A stretch of 64,000 nt of DNA from the NCBI GenBank assembly GCA_037176845.1, contig JAYKXP010000010.1, positions 744,001 to 808,000 of the forward strand, read 5' to 3'. The stretch's first letter is position 1; each line of letters starts with the position of its first letter. This document shows, one piece after another, positions 1-10,330 of the stretch. The notes beneath the pieces were generated by a model that saw only the letters and a list, made by a program, of their open reading frames with translations, ran no database searches and had not been told where the DNA came from. The position numbers and the translations under genes were made by a program. The DNA comes from Paramarasmius palmivorus (taxonomy: Eukaryota; Basidiomycota; Agaricomycetes; Agaricales; Marasmiaceae).

Positions 1-38
1 TCCTCAGTTTCATCGAGTTGGCGAAGAAGATGGGACAT
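1..38 (-). CDS. possible 5' end of a minus-strand gene cut by the window edge
   Basis: An ATG on the minus strand at 38-36 opens a frame that stays open for 12 codons to the left edge (MSHLLRQLDETE). The sequence before it carries an 18-nt motif that recurs, with one mismatch, just upstream of ARPC4, which is the main reason to think this is a true gene start. The protein is too short to assign. It could equally be a chance ATG. Confidence 0.3.
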   Translation of the reverse strand, partial: MSHLLRQLDETE

Positions 39-610
39 GACAAGAGCGCGTCGTGACAGTCACACTTGTAGCGTTACTCGCGGCAAGGGTGTAAACCCTA
101 ATGATTGGATTCTTCTACTTGGGGTTACAAACGTACATAGATCCATCAAATGCAGAGTCTGAAAACAACTCTACCTCTGAGGGTAGGGTGAGGGTGCGAG
201 CGAAGCGAGCACGCGGGACCCGAGGAAGGAAGGGGCGTACAAACGAAACGGGAAAGAACGAGAAAAAGAACGAAAAAACCATAAGAATAAGGTAAGTGTA
301 AGGTAAGAGGGCCTGCCTCCTGTAAACGGCAGAATCAATGAACGAACACGAAAAGAAAGGATACGCTCACCTGGGGAGTAGGATAGGGGTAAAAGAAGGA
401 GTAAGAAGGAGTAAGAAAAGGCAAGAGTAAGACTGCCGAAGCAAAGAGTAAGACTGCCCAAAGGCAATGGGAGGACGACGTTGCGCTGCAATCTTGAATG
501 AACGACAACGACCGACAACGACCGACAACGACGAGGCAATGCATGAGATCTGCGACGACGGAGACAGTTTAGCGCCAAACGAAAATGACAACGAACCTGA
601 CCTTGACTGT

Positions 611-727
611 GCCCAAATCAAAACACGTGAGGCGCCTGAGGTGAGACAGGACGGCGACGACGACGACGACATGAACGCAGATTACTTTGCCCAAACCAAA
701 CCACGTGAGGCGCCTGAAGTGAGACAT
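611..727 (+). repeat. two copies of a 78-bp imperfect tandem repeat
   Basis: The block beginning gcccaaatcaaaacacgtga at 611 recurs at 689 with a few substitutions, giving a period of 78 bp (26 codons). The shared core is cacgtgaggcgcctga. The copies are separated by a GAC-rich run (poly-Asp in one plus frame). The period is a multiple of three and the frame around it is open, so the tract may once have been coding, but no protein family is recognisable. Confidence 0.7.
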
Positions 728-792
728 GAGCAAAAGGACGATGCGATTGCAAACGACGACGGCGTACAATGAGGAGAAGACGAGCAGAGAAC

Positions 793-965
793 GAGCAGAG
801 GACGGACATGATGGTGGTAAAGGAGCAAAAGGCGGCGAGAAGACCGCGACGGGCAGAGAACGAGCAGGGGACGGACATGATGGTGGTAAAGGAGCAAAAG
901 GCGGCGAGAAGACCGCGACGGGCAGAAGACGAGCAGGACATGATGGTGGTAAAGGAGCAAGAGAC
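793..965 (+). repeat. 69-bp tandem repeat (minisatellite), two full copies and one partial
   Basis: Copy 1 is 793-861, copy 2 is 862-930 and a partial, internally shortened copy starts at 931. The core reads gacatgatggtggtaaagga. The two full copies differ at only a couple of positions, so the expansion looks recent. The unit is 23 codons and keeps an open plus-strand frame from 726 to 1070 that translates to a Gly/Lys/Glu-rich repeat (unit core DGHDGGKGAKGGEK). No known repeat protein is recognised. Confidence 0.8.
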
Positions 966-1070
966 ACGCGAGACCAAGAGCCGCCCATACGTGAGCGCTT
1001 GAGCAGCCTGCCTATAATCGCCATCCTTGAACCCCCCCCAACTTGTCAATACACAGGCGTTCAGAGATGA

Positions 1071-1205
1071 GTTCCTCAATGTGTTTCCGTCACCTCTTGG
1101 GGCGTCTCGGACGCAAATTCTTGGAGAGCAGATGACAACCCAACACTCTTCGACAGGAGCTACAACCCCAAGGCTGCTTACAATGCGGTCCTCGCCGCGC
1201 TATAA
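1071..1205 (+). pseudogene. 3' remnant of a GH10 endo-1,4-beta-xylanase gene
   Basis: One frame of 45 codons ends in TAA at 1203-1205 and reads like the extreme C-terminus of family 10 xylanases: [10 protein letters not shown], then [10 protein letters not shown], then [22 protein letters not shown]10 enzymes end with a Cys-Val...Trp-Gly-Val-Ser-Asp strand, a Ser-Trp-Arg loop and a Pro-Lys-Pro-Ala-Tyr-like helix, all present here. The frame meets a TGA directly upstream (a splice acceptor atgag at about 1069 could bypass it), but none of the preceding barrel, including both catalytic glutamates, appears in the 1 kb to the left. That space holds tandem repeats instead. I read it as a truncated, dead gene. 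It lies convergent with MIA40. Confidence 0.7.
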
Positions 1206-1412
1206 ACATTGCCAAGGTAAGCTGGCTCTTCACGTGTGTAGTCGCACTTGTCAATTGGATATCTGGGGATGTACTGTACCAGCTGGCCATGATTCTGTGA
1301 CAGGATATTTAGCTTTCCCAGATCTGTTAGAGGGGTGTCGTCTTTGATTCCTGAGGGTTGTCTAATGTAAGTACGACTGAGTGGTGAATGTACAATACGG
1401 TAAATAGTATGA

Positions 1413-2295
1413 TTATGCTTGAGTAGCGGGTGTATCTTTTTGTGAAGATTCAGCATGCGAAGATGGGGACTTCTGATCTGCTGAAGACGTCGATGATTCC
1501 TTTGGTGAGTCGGCTGCAGGGTTCGAGTCTGTGGATTCTGGTTGAGCCTGTGATTCCTCTTCGTCGTCCATTATTTCTGCAGATGTTATCAATACCGTCA
1601 TTTGAGGAACAAGAAATACCAACGTACCATCTTTATAAACTTCGGGATGAGCCCGGAAACACGTCTGCATGGCCTGGAACTTGTCAACGCAATTTATACC
1701 CTTGGGTTCTTCCTCTGAATACACAAAGCAGGAAAACGCCTCTCGAAATTCTTCCCCGCATGGACCATAAGCCATGCCACCCAAACATGGGCAGTCCCAG
1801 TTTATTTCACCGGTGACTGGGTTGAATGCTCCCCCACCTCCGCCTCCGGAGGTACCTTCACTTTCCGCTGACTGTTCCTGGCCTTCGGTCTTTTCACTTT
1901 CTGGAGGCGACGATCCTTCTTGTGTTGCACTTGTAGTCGTGGAAGTGGAGCTTTCCGGCTCGGACCGCAAAGACTCGGGCTTCTTTTTCGGGGGTGGTGC
2001 TTTGGGTGGGTTGGAGGATGGACCGTCTAATGACAGTGCCTTTTTGGGAGCTGAATGTCGTGTCAGACGCGAGATTTGATTCTATGATTCAATTGCACGC
2101 ACTTTCAAGGCTAGTTTCACTGTCGAGTGCAATGTGTTGTCCGTGAGTTATACGCCATGTCAAATACGAGGCAACTGCTACGGAAGCTCCAATAGTGGCT
2201 CCATAACGGGTATTAAAGGTTCTGGTTCGTGCACTTTGTGAGACTTGGGTGTGTAGACAGCGACGGAGAGGCAGGCGTCTTAGCTGGGCGAACAT
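1413..2295 (-). CDS. MIA40: Mitochondrial intermembrane space import protein Mia40
   Basis: Mia40 is the oxidoreductase of the mitochondrial disulfide relay: it oxidises Cys-rich precursors in the intermembrane space and is re-oxidised by Erv1. Exon 1 (2103-2295) encodes a basic presequence ([17 protein letters not shown]) and a single membrane anchor (around [11 protein letters not shown]). A 52-nt intron (2051-2102, GTGCGT..TTCAG) leads to exon 2 (1413-2050), for 276 residues in total. Exon 2 holds the redox motif CPC followed by twin CX9C helices ([11 protein letters not shown] and [11 protein letters not shown]), the Mia40 signature. Flanking regions are Ser/Glu/Pro-rich and disordered, including a poly-Gly run just before the CPC. 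The presequence-anchor-CHCH order matches the membrane-bound fungal form rather than the short animal form. The ATG at 2295 is the only start that gives the presequence. Confidence 0.93.
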
Positions 2296-2492
2296 AGTGG
2301 TCGAGTAGAAATGCTGAGTAAAGAGCGGAAAAAATTGGCGAGCGCCGACCTTGCTAGAACATTTGCCGCCGGCATGGGCACTTCGTCATCTCTTTCATGA
2401 TCCATGTTCATATTCAAGCAGAACCAAAGGGCTACATAGATAACATACGGTGCGTGTCTATAATACTAATACAGTTATATTCTCATCCATAC

Positions 2493-3464
2493 TCATGCAT
2501 ATCTCATAAGGCCATACTGGTCGACGTTCTGACGGCCGGCATCAGAACAAGAAACCTGGATTTCACTGGACATCTGCTCAGGAAGCACTCTCGCAAACAC
2601 AATTTGACGACTTACACGGTGTCTCGAGTGAGATTTTTCTCGACCCATGAGCTCGTTCAGTGACCTGGCGACAGCTCCTACTCCCTCTACAACCATGTCC
2701 TTCTCGGTAGAAGGCACCCGGTGCATCATTCGCTGAAAGCGATCAGGATGCCACCTGAGCTGGGCAGCCCGGATCCGGTCTTTTCGCGTCAAGGACTGCG
2801 AATGCAGTGGCGAGAGAAGAAACTCGGAAATGGCGGATAATGTGATCTGCTCTGGACTCCTCGGAGCTGAGGCAACTGGCCAGGGTATGTTGGCGAATGT
2901 GAGGGGCTCCGAAGATGCCGCTAGAGTTGCCCAGCGGTCCTCGTATTTCTTCCAGCTGTCCGAAATGGACTTGTCTACCCTAGGCTTTGAGCGGTCGCGG
3001 GTTCGCTGCTCCGGTCTCCTGTATCTATATTCTTCGGTTCGCTTTCGTCTATCAGCTTCACGCTGTTGTCGCATCTGCTCCTCGGCGCGTCTCATCTCCT
3101 CTTGTATTGCTTTAGCACGTTGTCTTTCCCTCTCCGCCGCTACTCGTCTCATTTCTTCTTCCTGGCGAATCCATCTCTCGGCCTCGGCCTCATATCTGTG
3201 CATCATATCTTCCCACATTCGTCTCCGAACCCGCTCACCAAATTCATGACGCGCTCGTCCCTCTGGAAACCTTAATTGTTGTTCGCGAATCCATTGTTCG
3301 GTGTTTCTCCCGTGCTTGTCTAGCTTGACATACTCCTGTTCGACGACCCAGGTGAAGGTCCCCATATGCTGCCATGGCATACCTCTGGGTGGCTGAGATG
3401 GCCTAGGTTCTGGCTTTGGAGGAGGCATAGTTTGGGTAGGAATATGATGGGTACGGTGAGGCAT
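2493..3464 (-). CDS. NFKBIL1-like coiled-coil protein
   Basis: The frame from ATG 3464 codes for about 323 residues. After a Pro-rich start there is a long, highly charged helix rich in Arg and Glu (core EEEMRRVAAERERQR), then a C-terminal segment with the motif WHPDRF preceded by KDRIRAAQLR. That combination of an Arg/Glu coiled coil followed by a J-like 'RWHPD' segment is characteristic of NF-kappa-B inhibitor-like protein 1 homologs, which in animals are linked to mRNA processing. The function in fungi is not established. A perfect GTAAGT donor lies near the 3' end (after ...SRHR), so the last ~35 residues may be altered by an in-frame intron of 42 or 60 nt. Upstream, another ATG at 3583 would need an extra intron to join. 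I chose 3464 because it is the first ATG in the conserved frame. Confidence 0.6.
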   Translation of the reverse strand: MPHRTHHIPTQTMPPPKPEPRPSQPPRGMPWQHMGTFTWVVEQEYVKLDKHGRNTEQWIREQQLRFPEGRARHEFGERVRRRMWEDMMHRYEAEAERWIRQEEEMRRVAAERERQRAKAIQEEMRRAEEQMRQQREADRRKRTEEYRYRRPEQRTRDRSKPRVDKSISDSWKKYEDRWATLAASSEPLTFANIPWPVASAPRSPEQITLSAISEFLLSPLHSQSLTRKDRIRAAQLRWHPDRFQRMMHRVPSTEKDMVVEGVGAVARSLNELMGREKSHSRHRVSRQIVFARVLPEQMSSEIQVSCSDAGRQNVDQYGLMRYA

Positions 3465-4110
3465 CGTTGGCCTGGAGACAGATGAGCTGATGGTGGGGGT
3501 ACAAGGGAAAGATGCGATGAGTATTTGGGTGCAGGCCACCCTTCAGCGCTGAAAGATATGTTTGGAGGACACGTTTCCGCCATGCCTACGTATTTAAAGA
3601 AGCCTCATTGTAACAGGCTGGTTCTACCGCAGAGTTCAACTTGTTCAGTGATGGTAGTGAAATGGCGATGACGTATAATCCCAGAATCACAAATTGGGAA
3701 TTGAAAAATAAAAATAAATTACAATTGCTTGAATTGGACTGCGCTTTGTTTTGGTCGCCGAGTCCTCGGCGTCGCGCCTGTTTCTTTTTTTTCTATCAAT
3801 TTGACCTTTCACTATCGTCGTTCTTCATCTTTCCTTCAGAGACCTTTTTTTTTACAAGAGCCCTGCTGAATCGGAAACAAAGCGTGTACGACTGTGCAAG
3901 CGAGTCTTGGGACCTAGACACGTGGTGCTGATGCTATTTACAGGCGATCTTTGGACGGTTTCGAGGCGTGTACTCCGCACTGGCGCTGGCAGCATTCTCA
4001 TTCCATTCCTTACGACTTTAACGTTTGTTCAGTCTTTTTCATGAACGATTTCGGTCCTGCTGACTGCCTTTTTTGTCTTCATTTCAGGTCCTGGAGGACT
4101 CTAGACTGCA

Positions 4111-7100
4111 ATGGACAATGAGCAGTCCTTCGCCACAGAGCGAGAACAGCGCATGCTGGCCGTAGCAAAGCTTAAGAGAGCCGCATCTCTACCCAGACTG
4201 GAGAATGGCAGGAGACCTCCGATGCATAATGAAGGCGTGAGCGAGGGCGAAAGGGGAAATACAGAGGAAGAGTCAAAGCCAGATACCGACACGCCTCCCC
4301 CAGAACGGCAGTTGGAAGTTGCAGCTGAAAATGAGGATGTAGGCGAAGCAGAGGTAGAGGTTGAAGAAGACAATAGGGTCGAAGATCTTTCCGTCACCCC
4401 ACCACCTACGCGGTCCAAACGTCGTTCTCGGTCGCGATCGCGATCCAGAGGCTCTAGAGATTTCAAAGGAAAAGCTAGAGCTCTTCAATCACCAACACCA
4501 AACTCTCTTAATCAAGGCGACTCTTCTCAAGATGAAGGTTTTCCTTCATCACCGATAGCTATCCCCGTTATACCACCTCTTATTTCACCGATACCGTCCC
4601 AAGTTCAGAGGTCAATGTTGCTCAGATCAACGACACCAGACAACCCTCTATTTCAGTATCCAGGGACTTCCCCCTCGACTCCTACACCTCTTCCTACATT
4701 AGAAGCTCTACAAAAGGGCTTATTTCGTTCGCATAGTGTTGGCAGAATGATGGCAATGCACAAGCTAACTGGTGGAACGGACACATATGAGCCCTCTCCT
4801 TCTCCTACACCACCAATATCGGGCAAATTCCGCCGCACCAACACCGTCTCCGGTGGTGAAAGGAGTGCTGTGCGAAAGAAGCTTATGGATACTCTTGGGT
4901 CACGGTCGAAGATACCTGCCAATAACACCGACGTGGAGGCTATCAGTGGTCCTGAAGAACCAGTTGCACCATCACCATCACCTACTCCCAAACGACGACG
5001 ACGGCGGCGCAGAAGCTCATCTGGGGCAGCAGCAATAGCAAACCCAGTCTCTGACTCGGACTGGGCTTCGGCATCCGCAAATACTCCCCAAGTGCCGCCT
5101 ACACCTTTACCCCCCAGTTCACTAGGCTTCTATCCAGATCTTCCAGGTCGTGCTCGATCTACTACGCCCAATGAACCTCCGAGCTCCAGATCGCACAGCC
5201 CTAGAGTTCCAAGTCCCTTTGCTCAGGTTGGAGTATCGCAAACACTGCCTCAACCTGTATCTATCCACGACTTCTCTGACAGAGAGAAAGAACGTCCCAG
5301 GAGACGAAGTGTCCTTGTCGAAGAGGAAGACGATGAGCAAATACCCTCAGACGCTCCACCGGTTCCTAGAGCCTCTCCACGGCTGTTGAACAATGGCTTT
5401 GCATCGAGAGTGCCTCATAGTTCCGATGATCCATCTGACATTTCCAACGAGCATTCGACAAACTTGGATGTTGGCGTGCCCATTTATTTCAGTCAGCGAT
5501 CACCATCTAGAGAGGATGACTTTCCCCGTAGTCCATTTGGGACTCCTCTCAAGGAACGGGTTCTGCGGGATGAGGGAGATGAAGAGAAGGTATTGTACCC
5601 TGCGGACACATCTAGGGATCGTTTGGACTACGAGGATTTCGTTGAACGTGAAATCAGCTGGGTGGCATCGCCAGGTGCGTGTGGTCTTTATATATCTTCT
5701 CCGTTTAAGCTATCTCACGTAAAATATTTCAGTCCCTGAAATCCGTATGCCTATTCACGATGATGACGAGGACGGCTACGACGATGACAACTACAGAGAG
5801 GAACCAGACTACGAAGAACGTGCCATATCACCTCAAATGATAAACGAGTTCTCACCGCCAGACGCTTATGACGACACCTCTCCTAGGGCTTCTTCAGATT
5901 CGCAGAATCTTGGGCTGGATTCTGAGATATCTCCGGACGGTACTCCTTCATATGTTCCCCCTTCGCCATCTTCGGTCGCTGCCTTATCAGGAACGACTTC
6001 CATTCCGCGAGAAAGTGACGGTTCGATGTCTCCCCAGTTGTATCCAGCACGCTTGTCTATTGCTTCACGAGCACCAGGTGGCGAACGTTCACCTTTAAGC
6101 GCTGAATTTGGCGACTTGGATGATAGGCCTATTACCAACGATGCATCATCGAAGCGAAGTGGAGAGTCGGGGACTACAAGCACGTGGGAGAGGGTTAAAA
6201 ATACCTTCAGGTCGAACTCCAGTTTAGGCCGTCGTTCTCGGTCAAACAGCATTGTGAACAGTGGCTCAGGAAGAGATCGGAGAGACCAGACGGATTCGAC
6301 TATCAGCCGGGAAAGTCGTTCCAGTCTGACCAGTCCCAAACTCGACAAGGCTGAGAGTGGGAGTACATTTGCAACCCAGCAGGGACAACCACCCATAATG
6401 TCGCCGTCAGCGTCGAACTCCATTCTGTCGGTGTCCCCTACTCCTGCGAATAGGAATGGTACATCCCCAGTTCCACAGCCTTCGACTGTGGATATGTCGA
6501 AGTACCAGCATGCTAAGCTCTTCCCATTTCCAGGGATGAAACAACTCCAAGAGGAGCGCAACCGGATGAAAGGTCTTCACTCTGCATCAGCGTCGACACC
6601 AGATATCAATGCTCTTGTGGTCAGCAGTCCAGATGAAGGCTCATCTTCCTCACAAGGTCCCCGTTCTGCTACTCCATTGACACAGACGACCCCAAGCATA
6701 CCCTCACGCCCATTGATGCAACAGACATCTGATTCAAATTTGGGAAAGTACTTTGCTCCACCGCTCTCTCATAGTCATTCATCTCAATCATCAAATCCCG
6801 ATTACTTCAGCCTTCCCTCTCCCTCTACCCCCAATGCCAACACCGTCAAACTGCCGATGACGTTACCAGGAGTGAAGCAGTGGCTTAGCAAGAACAAAAA
6901 GATATTCGGGTCGCAAGGGTCATCACCAAGCTCTCCAGCAATGTCGCCGCCAGTTGAGAATGGGAACACGCTCAAGAAGCCATCGCTTACTGATCTCCTT
7001 CGTATTCGGAGAGACAACGAGCTCGGTACGGATTGGGAAGAGCTCGGCAATACCCCAACCGATACTAGTGGTAATACCTATGTTGCCAAATCACAATCAC

Positions 7101-9367
7101 AATCTCCAAAGCTGGAAGACAAAGAGCGTGACCATATAGTCATGCCGATGACACCACCTGCAATGTCTCCAGCTCCTCCCATCAAGGAAGGTCAACCTGA
7201 GGTTGAGAAGACACCTAGAGCGCACAGGATAATGTCACCCATACCAAAGGATGATGGCTCTCGTCTTCCCCAAAACCAGCAATCACCATACTTCCCGTCA
7301 CACCCAGAACCCGTGTCGTCCACGACGCCTGATCCATCATCATCTTTGAGCGATTACCCTGCCCATTCGACCTCAGATTCGTCCGAATCGGAGTCTTCAC
7401 AATATTCAACCGTTGCGTTTGCAGGTCCTAGGGGATCTCTTGTTCTCCAGCAGCTCGACGAGCAACTACCTTTGCTCTACCAGCAGAGCTCGGCTTGGGC
7501 ATCTGCGATAGACACGCCCGAACGAAAATTAGTGTTGTCCTCCCCTGTGTTGCAGGTCGTCAATGCCAACACAGTCAAGGATCGGTTTTTGTTCCTCTTC
7601 AGCGATATACTGGTCGTTGCAAAACCAGTGATCAAGGACGATGATGCCGCACTTGATAAACCTACACCCGAACGCAACTTCACTGTGAAAAGCGTCGTTC
7701 AACTTCGAAATCTTCGGCTGGACGGTGACCGCAATGTTTCCCAAAACAGATCGTCTGGCCTCTCCGCAGTTGCTCGTAATCCCATTCTTAGGGCATTTGT
7801 CCATCAGTTTGCGAAGGATCCTGATCATGCGATTTCCACGTTGTTCTCCAAAACCGGAATGTCAGATGATCCTGTATTCCTCGGGCAACTGCTTTTCAAT
7901 ACCATAGAATTGGATCGGGCACAGCTCGGCGGGTACTTGTCCCAGAGAACATCCAAGTTGGTGCTAAAGAGCTACTTGGATAGTTTTGGATTCGTCGGGC
8001 TGAGAGTAGACCTGGCTCTACGAGCGTTCTTGCTTTCACTGCACGTTCCGTCGCGGTCGGTCAACAACCATAGTGCGCTGGAATACTTGCTCGATGCGTT
8101 CGCCAGCAGATGGTACGATGCAAATGCAAGGTTCATAGCGTATGACAAGGACCTGGCGATTCGACTCGTTCGCGGTCTCAACCAGCTAAACGACCTCCTT
8201 CATGGTGGACTAGCCTCAGAAGCAGGCCCGACCGGACACCCGCGGAGGAATATCACAGCCCGAGATTTCATGGATGCTTTCAGAAGATGCGATCCGAAAT
8301 ATACCGTGTCAGACGAATTGCTCGAAGACATCTACCACTCCATCCGGGAAGAACGGTTGTCCCATGCCAGGGATGTCCAAGCGACAGGGTCGACAGAGAC
8401 GCTCATCACCATTAAACGCCCGCTGCCTCCTCGATTAACATACAAGGTGCAGTCAGAACCGGTCGTTCTTCGCATTCCTCAGCAAGATCCTCATTTCCAA
8501 ATACATCTTTATGGACAAGACCTGGTGATCGAACCATCAGTGTTGACTTTCACGAAGTCTTCGGAGGCTGCGTTTCGCGTGACGGGCACCTCACTTGGCC
8601 CCAAAACCATTATTATTCGTCGATCAGGACCTAATGCTCTGAAGTATTCAGGCCTTCCTCCTGCACAGCGTATTACTATTGAGCGTGCATTCATGCGAAA
8701 CACATTCCAAGTCGCGTTCTTGAACCACAGTGGTACAAAGCGCCGGTATATGTTCAGTGTAGACGATTCATTAGTACGGCATCAGTGGTTGATCTCGCTC
8801 CGTCGACAGATCGACAATGCCTCTTCCTCTGTGCCCGCGCCGCTCTCTTCTGGTGCACCGGGTATGCAGAGGCTCGATCGTGCAATCGAGATCATGGCTT
8901 TCAGAGTGCTACAGGAAACGTTGATTGGGCAAGAAGCCTACACGCCGCCGGGACCTGCGAGGGTCATGGAAGAGGCGATCCAGAGGTTAAATAACACGGG
9001 CTTTAACGGCTCACCAAGACTCGGCTTGGATCGTTCGCCATCTCGTGGACAAACGAATGGTCGAGGTCCAGCACCCCTTCACATTCGGTCAAAATCTCGA
9101 AGCAAAGTCTATCATCGTTCTAAAGCGGGGAGGAATGAGATGGATATCAGCTTGAATGGACTCGAGGTGCAGGATTCTCTGGATACCATGAATGGTACGA
9201 AGGCGGGAAGCAGCCCCGGCTCCTCCAATCAGCATACAACGTCGACGCATCTTGATTCGCCAACATGGAGTGGACAGGATTTAGTGATGCACTGTTTACA
9301 GAACAGCTCGGTCCCTCTGATCTTGAGCTACTTGCATGTTGGGGAGCAACTTGGACGTTCATCGTAA
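4111..9367 (+). CDS. PH-Sec7-PH Arf guanine-nucleotide exchange factor-like protein
   Basis: Two exons (4111-5674 and 5733-9367, 58-nt intron) give 1,732 residues. Roughly the first 1,100 are Ser/Pro-rich and disordered with RS-type stretches. A PH-like segment follows (motif FLFLFSDILVVAKP near residue 1,150), then a Sec7 domain (about 1,200-1,400) with the hallmarks FVGLRVDLALRAFLL and LLDAFASRWYDAN, and a second PH domain (about 1,435-1,550, ending RRYMFSVDDSLVRHQWL). The C-terminus ends in a motif around CLQNSSVPLILSYL. Sec7 proteins load GTP onto Arf GTPases in vesicle traffic; the domain order resembles fungal plasma-membrane/endocytic Arf GEFs. Notably, the position of the catalytic glutamic finger (LPGE in active family members) reads VPSR, so exchange activity is uncertain. 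The intron junction restores the frame exactly, and a probable 5'-UTR intron ends at about 4088. Confidence 0.85.
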
Positions 9368-9670
9368 ACATGAGGCATTGGGTATTTCAACCTTGTAATT
9401 TTTGTAAGTGGTTTTCTGTAATGCCCCTTTTTAGCGTCACTCTGACAGTCCCTCCCATAGATTGTTTTGGATCGCTTTCATTGCATCTCTTTCAACTCAC
9501 GTTTTCTGTCCATCGTATGCTTTAAGTCAATCTGCTGCTATTTTATCAAGGATTATCCATATAATGTCTGCGGATACTCGTCATCAATGTGTTGTCGTAA
9601 CAGATATATTCGGTATTTACTTATTGGGATTCACTTGTTCAATGAGATTATGGTACAGTTCCTAGACAAT

Positions 9671-10330
9671 TCAGTCGACATACAGACCGTTCTTCTTGTG
9701 CCAGCCCTCGAGCGATTCTGCGGGATAGTCGTCGAACAGATCCTTATCACCTTCAGGAAGTCGGACCCAGTCCGGTTTATCGACAAGTTTGAGGCAAACC
9801 TGCACCAGAGCAGTCAGAGAAGAAATGTTGACTTGCAATTAGCTTGCTGGCTGACCATCTTTTTAGGATTTACTAGTTGTGGGGAATCGATAGCTTGCGC
9901 GAATGGATGGATGAGCTCCGGCCTGGAAATGATCGAACTTGAGCATACTTCAAAGAAAGCTACGGTTTCAAAGTACCATTGTTCATCATAGAGCCAAAGC
10001 ATGCTAGAACATTTGGAACAGAAGTTCCTCTCAGAAGATGCCCTCCTTTCGTTCGGAGTGTCCCTATCCAGAACGGCTTTGTAGACGCTAATTCGAGGAC
10101 CAAAATCAGCATCGCATGGACAAAGATGAGTCAGATGAGAACCTAATGTGCTCTTTGCCCTGAACGATCTTCAACGACTTGGAATGGCCACCGAGGTTGA
10201 TTGATCCACCAGGGCCTCCAACCTTTCGACAGATAGAGCAGAGGCACACTTGGTATGGGACCGCGGTACTAGACTCCACAGTGAATCGTACAGCACCGCA
10301 ATGACAGCTCCCTTTCAGTTCAACAGGCAT
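9671..10330 (-). CDS. GFA-domain (glutathione-dependent formaldehyde-activating type) protein
   Basis: Four exons (10143-10330, 9977-10087, 9874-9922, 9671-9799) join without frame loss into 158 residues. The N-terminus has the zinc-site motif GSCHCGAVRF, followed by CLCSICRKVGG, and later FCSKCSSMLW, the three Cys clusters of the CENP-V/GFA fold, which bind two zinc ions. The C-terminus ends GWHKKNGLYVD, also typical for fungal members. The family includes glutathione-dependent formaldehyde-activating enzymes, but most fungal copies have unknown substrates, so a small-molecule thiol-adduct role is only inference. The protein has no signal peptide and is probably cytosolic. It is convergent with the Sec7 gene; the two stop codons are about 300 bp apart. 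Confidence 0.9.

Noticed and set aside
171..1079. Several long minus-strand frames across the left repeats
   Set aside because: They are mirror frames of the low-complexity repeat tracts, rich in Ser/Arg/Leu, and have no homology.
9467..9991. 174-codon plus-strand frame overlapping the GFA gene
   Set aside because: It is antisense to four well-joined GFA exons, starts with a hydrophobic low-quality stretch and has no motif.
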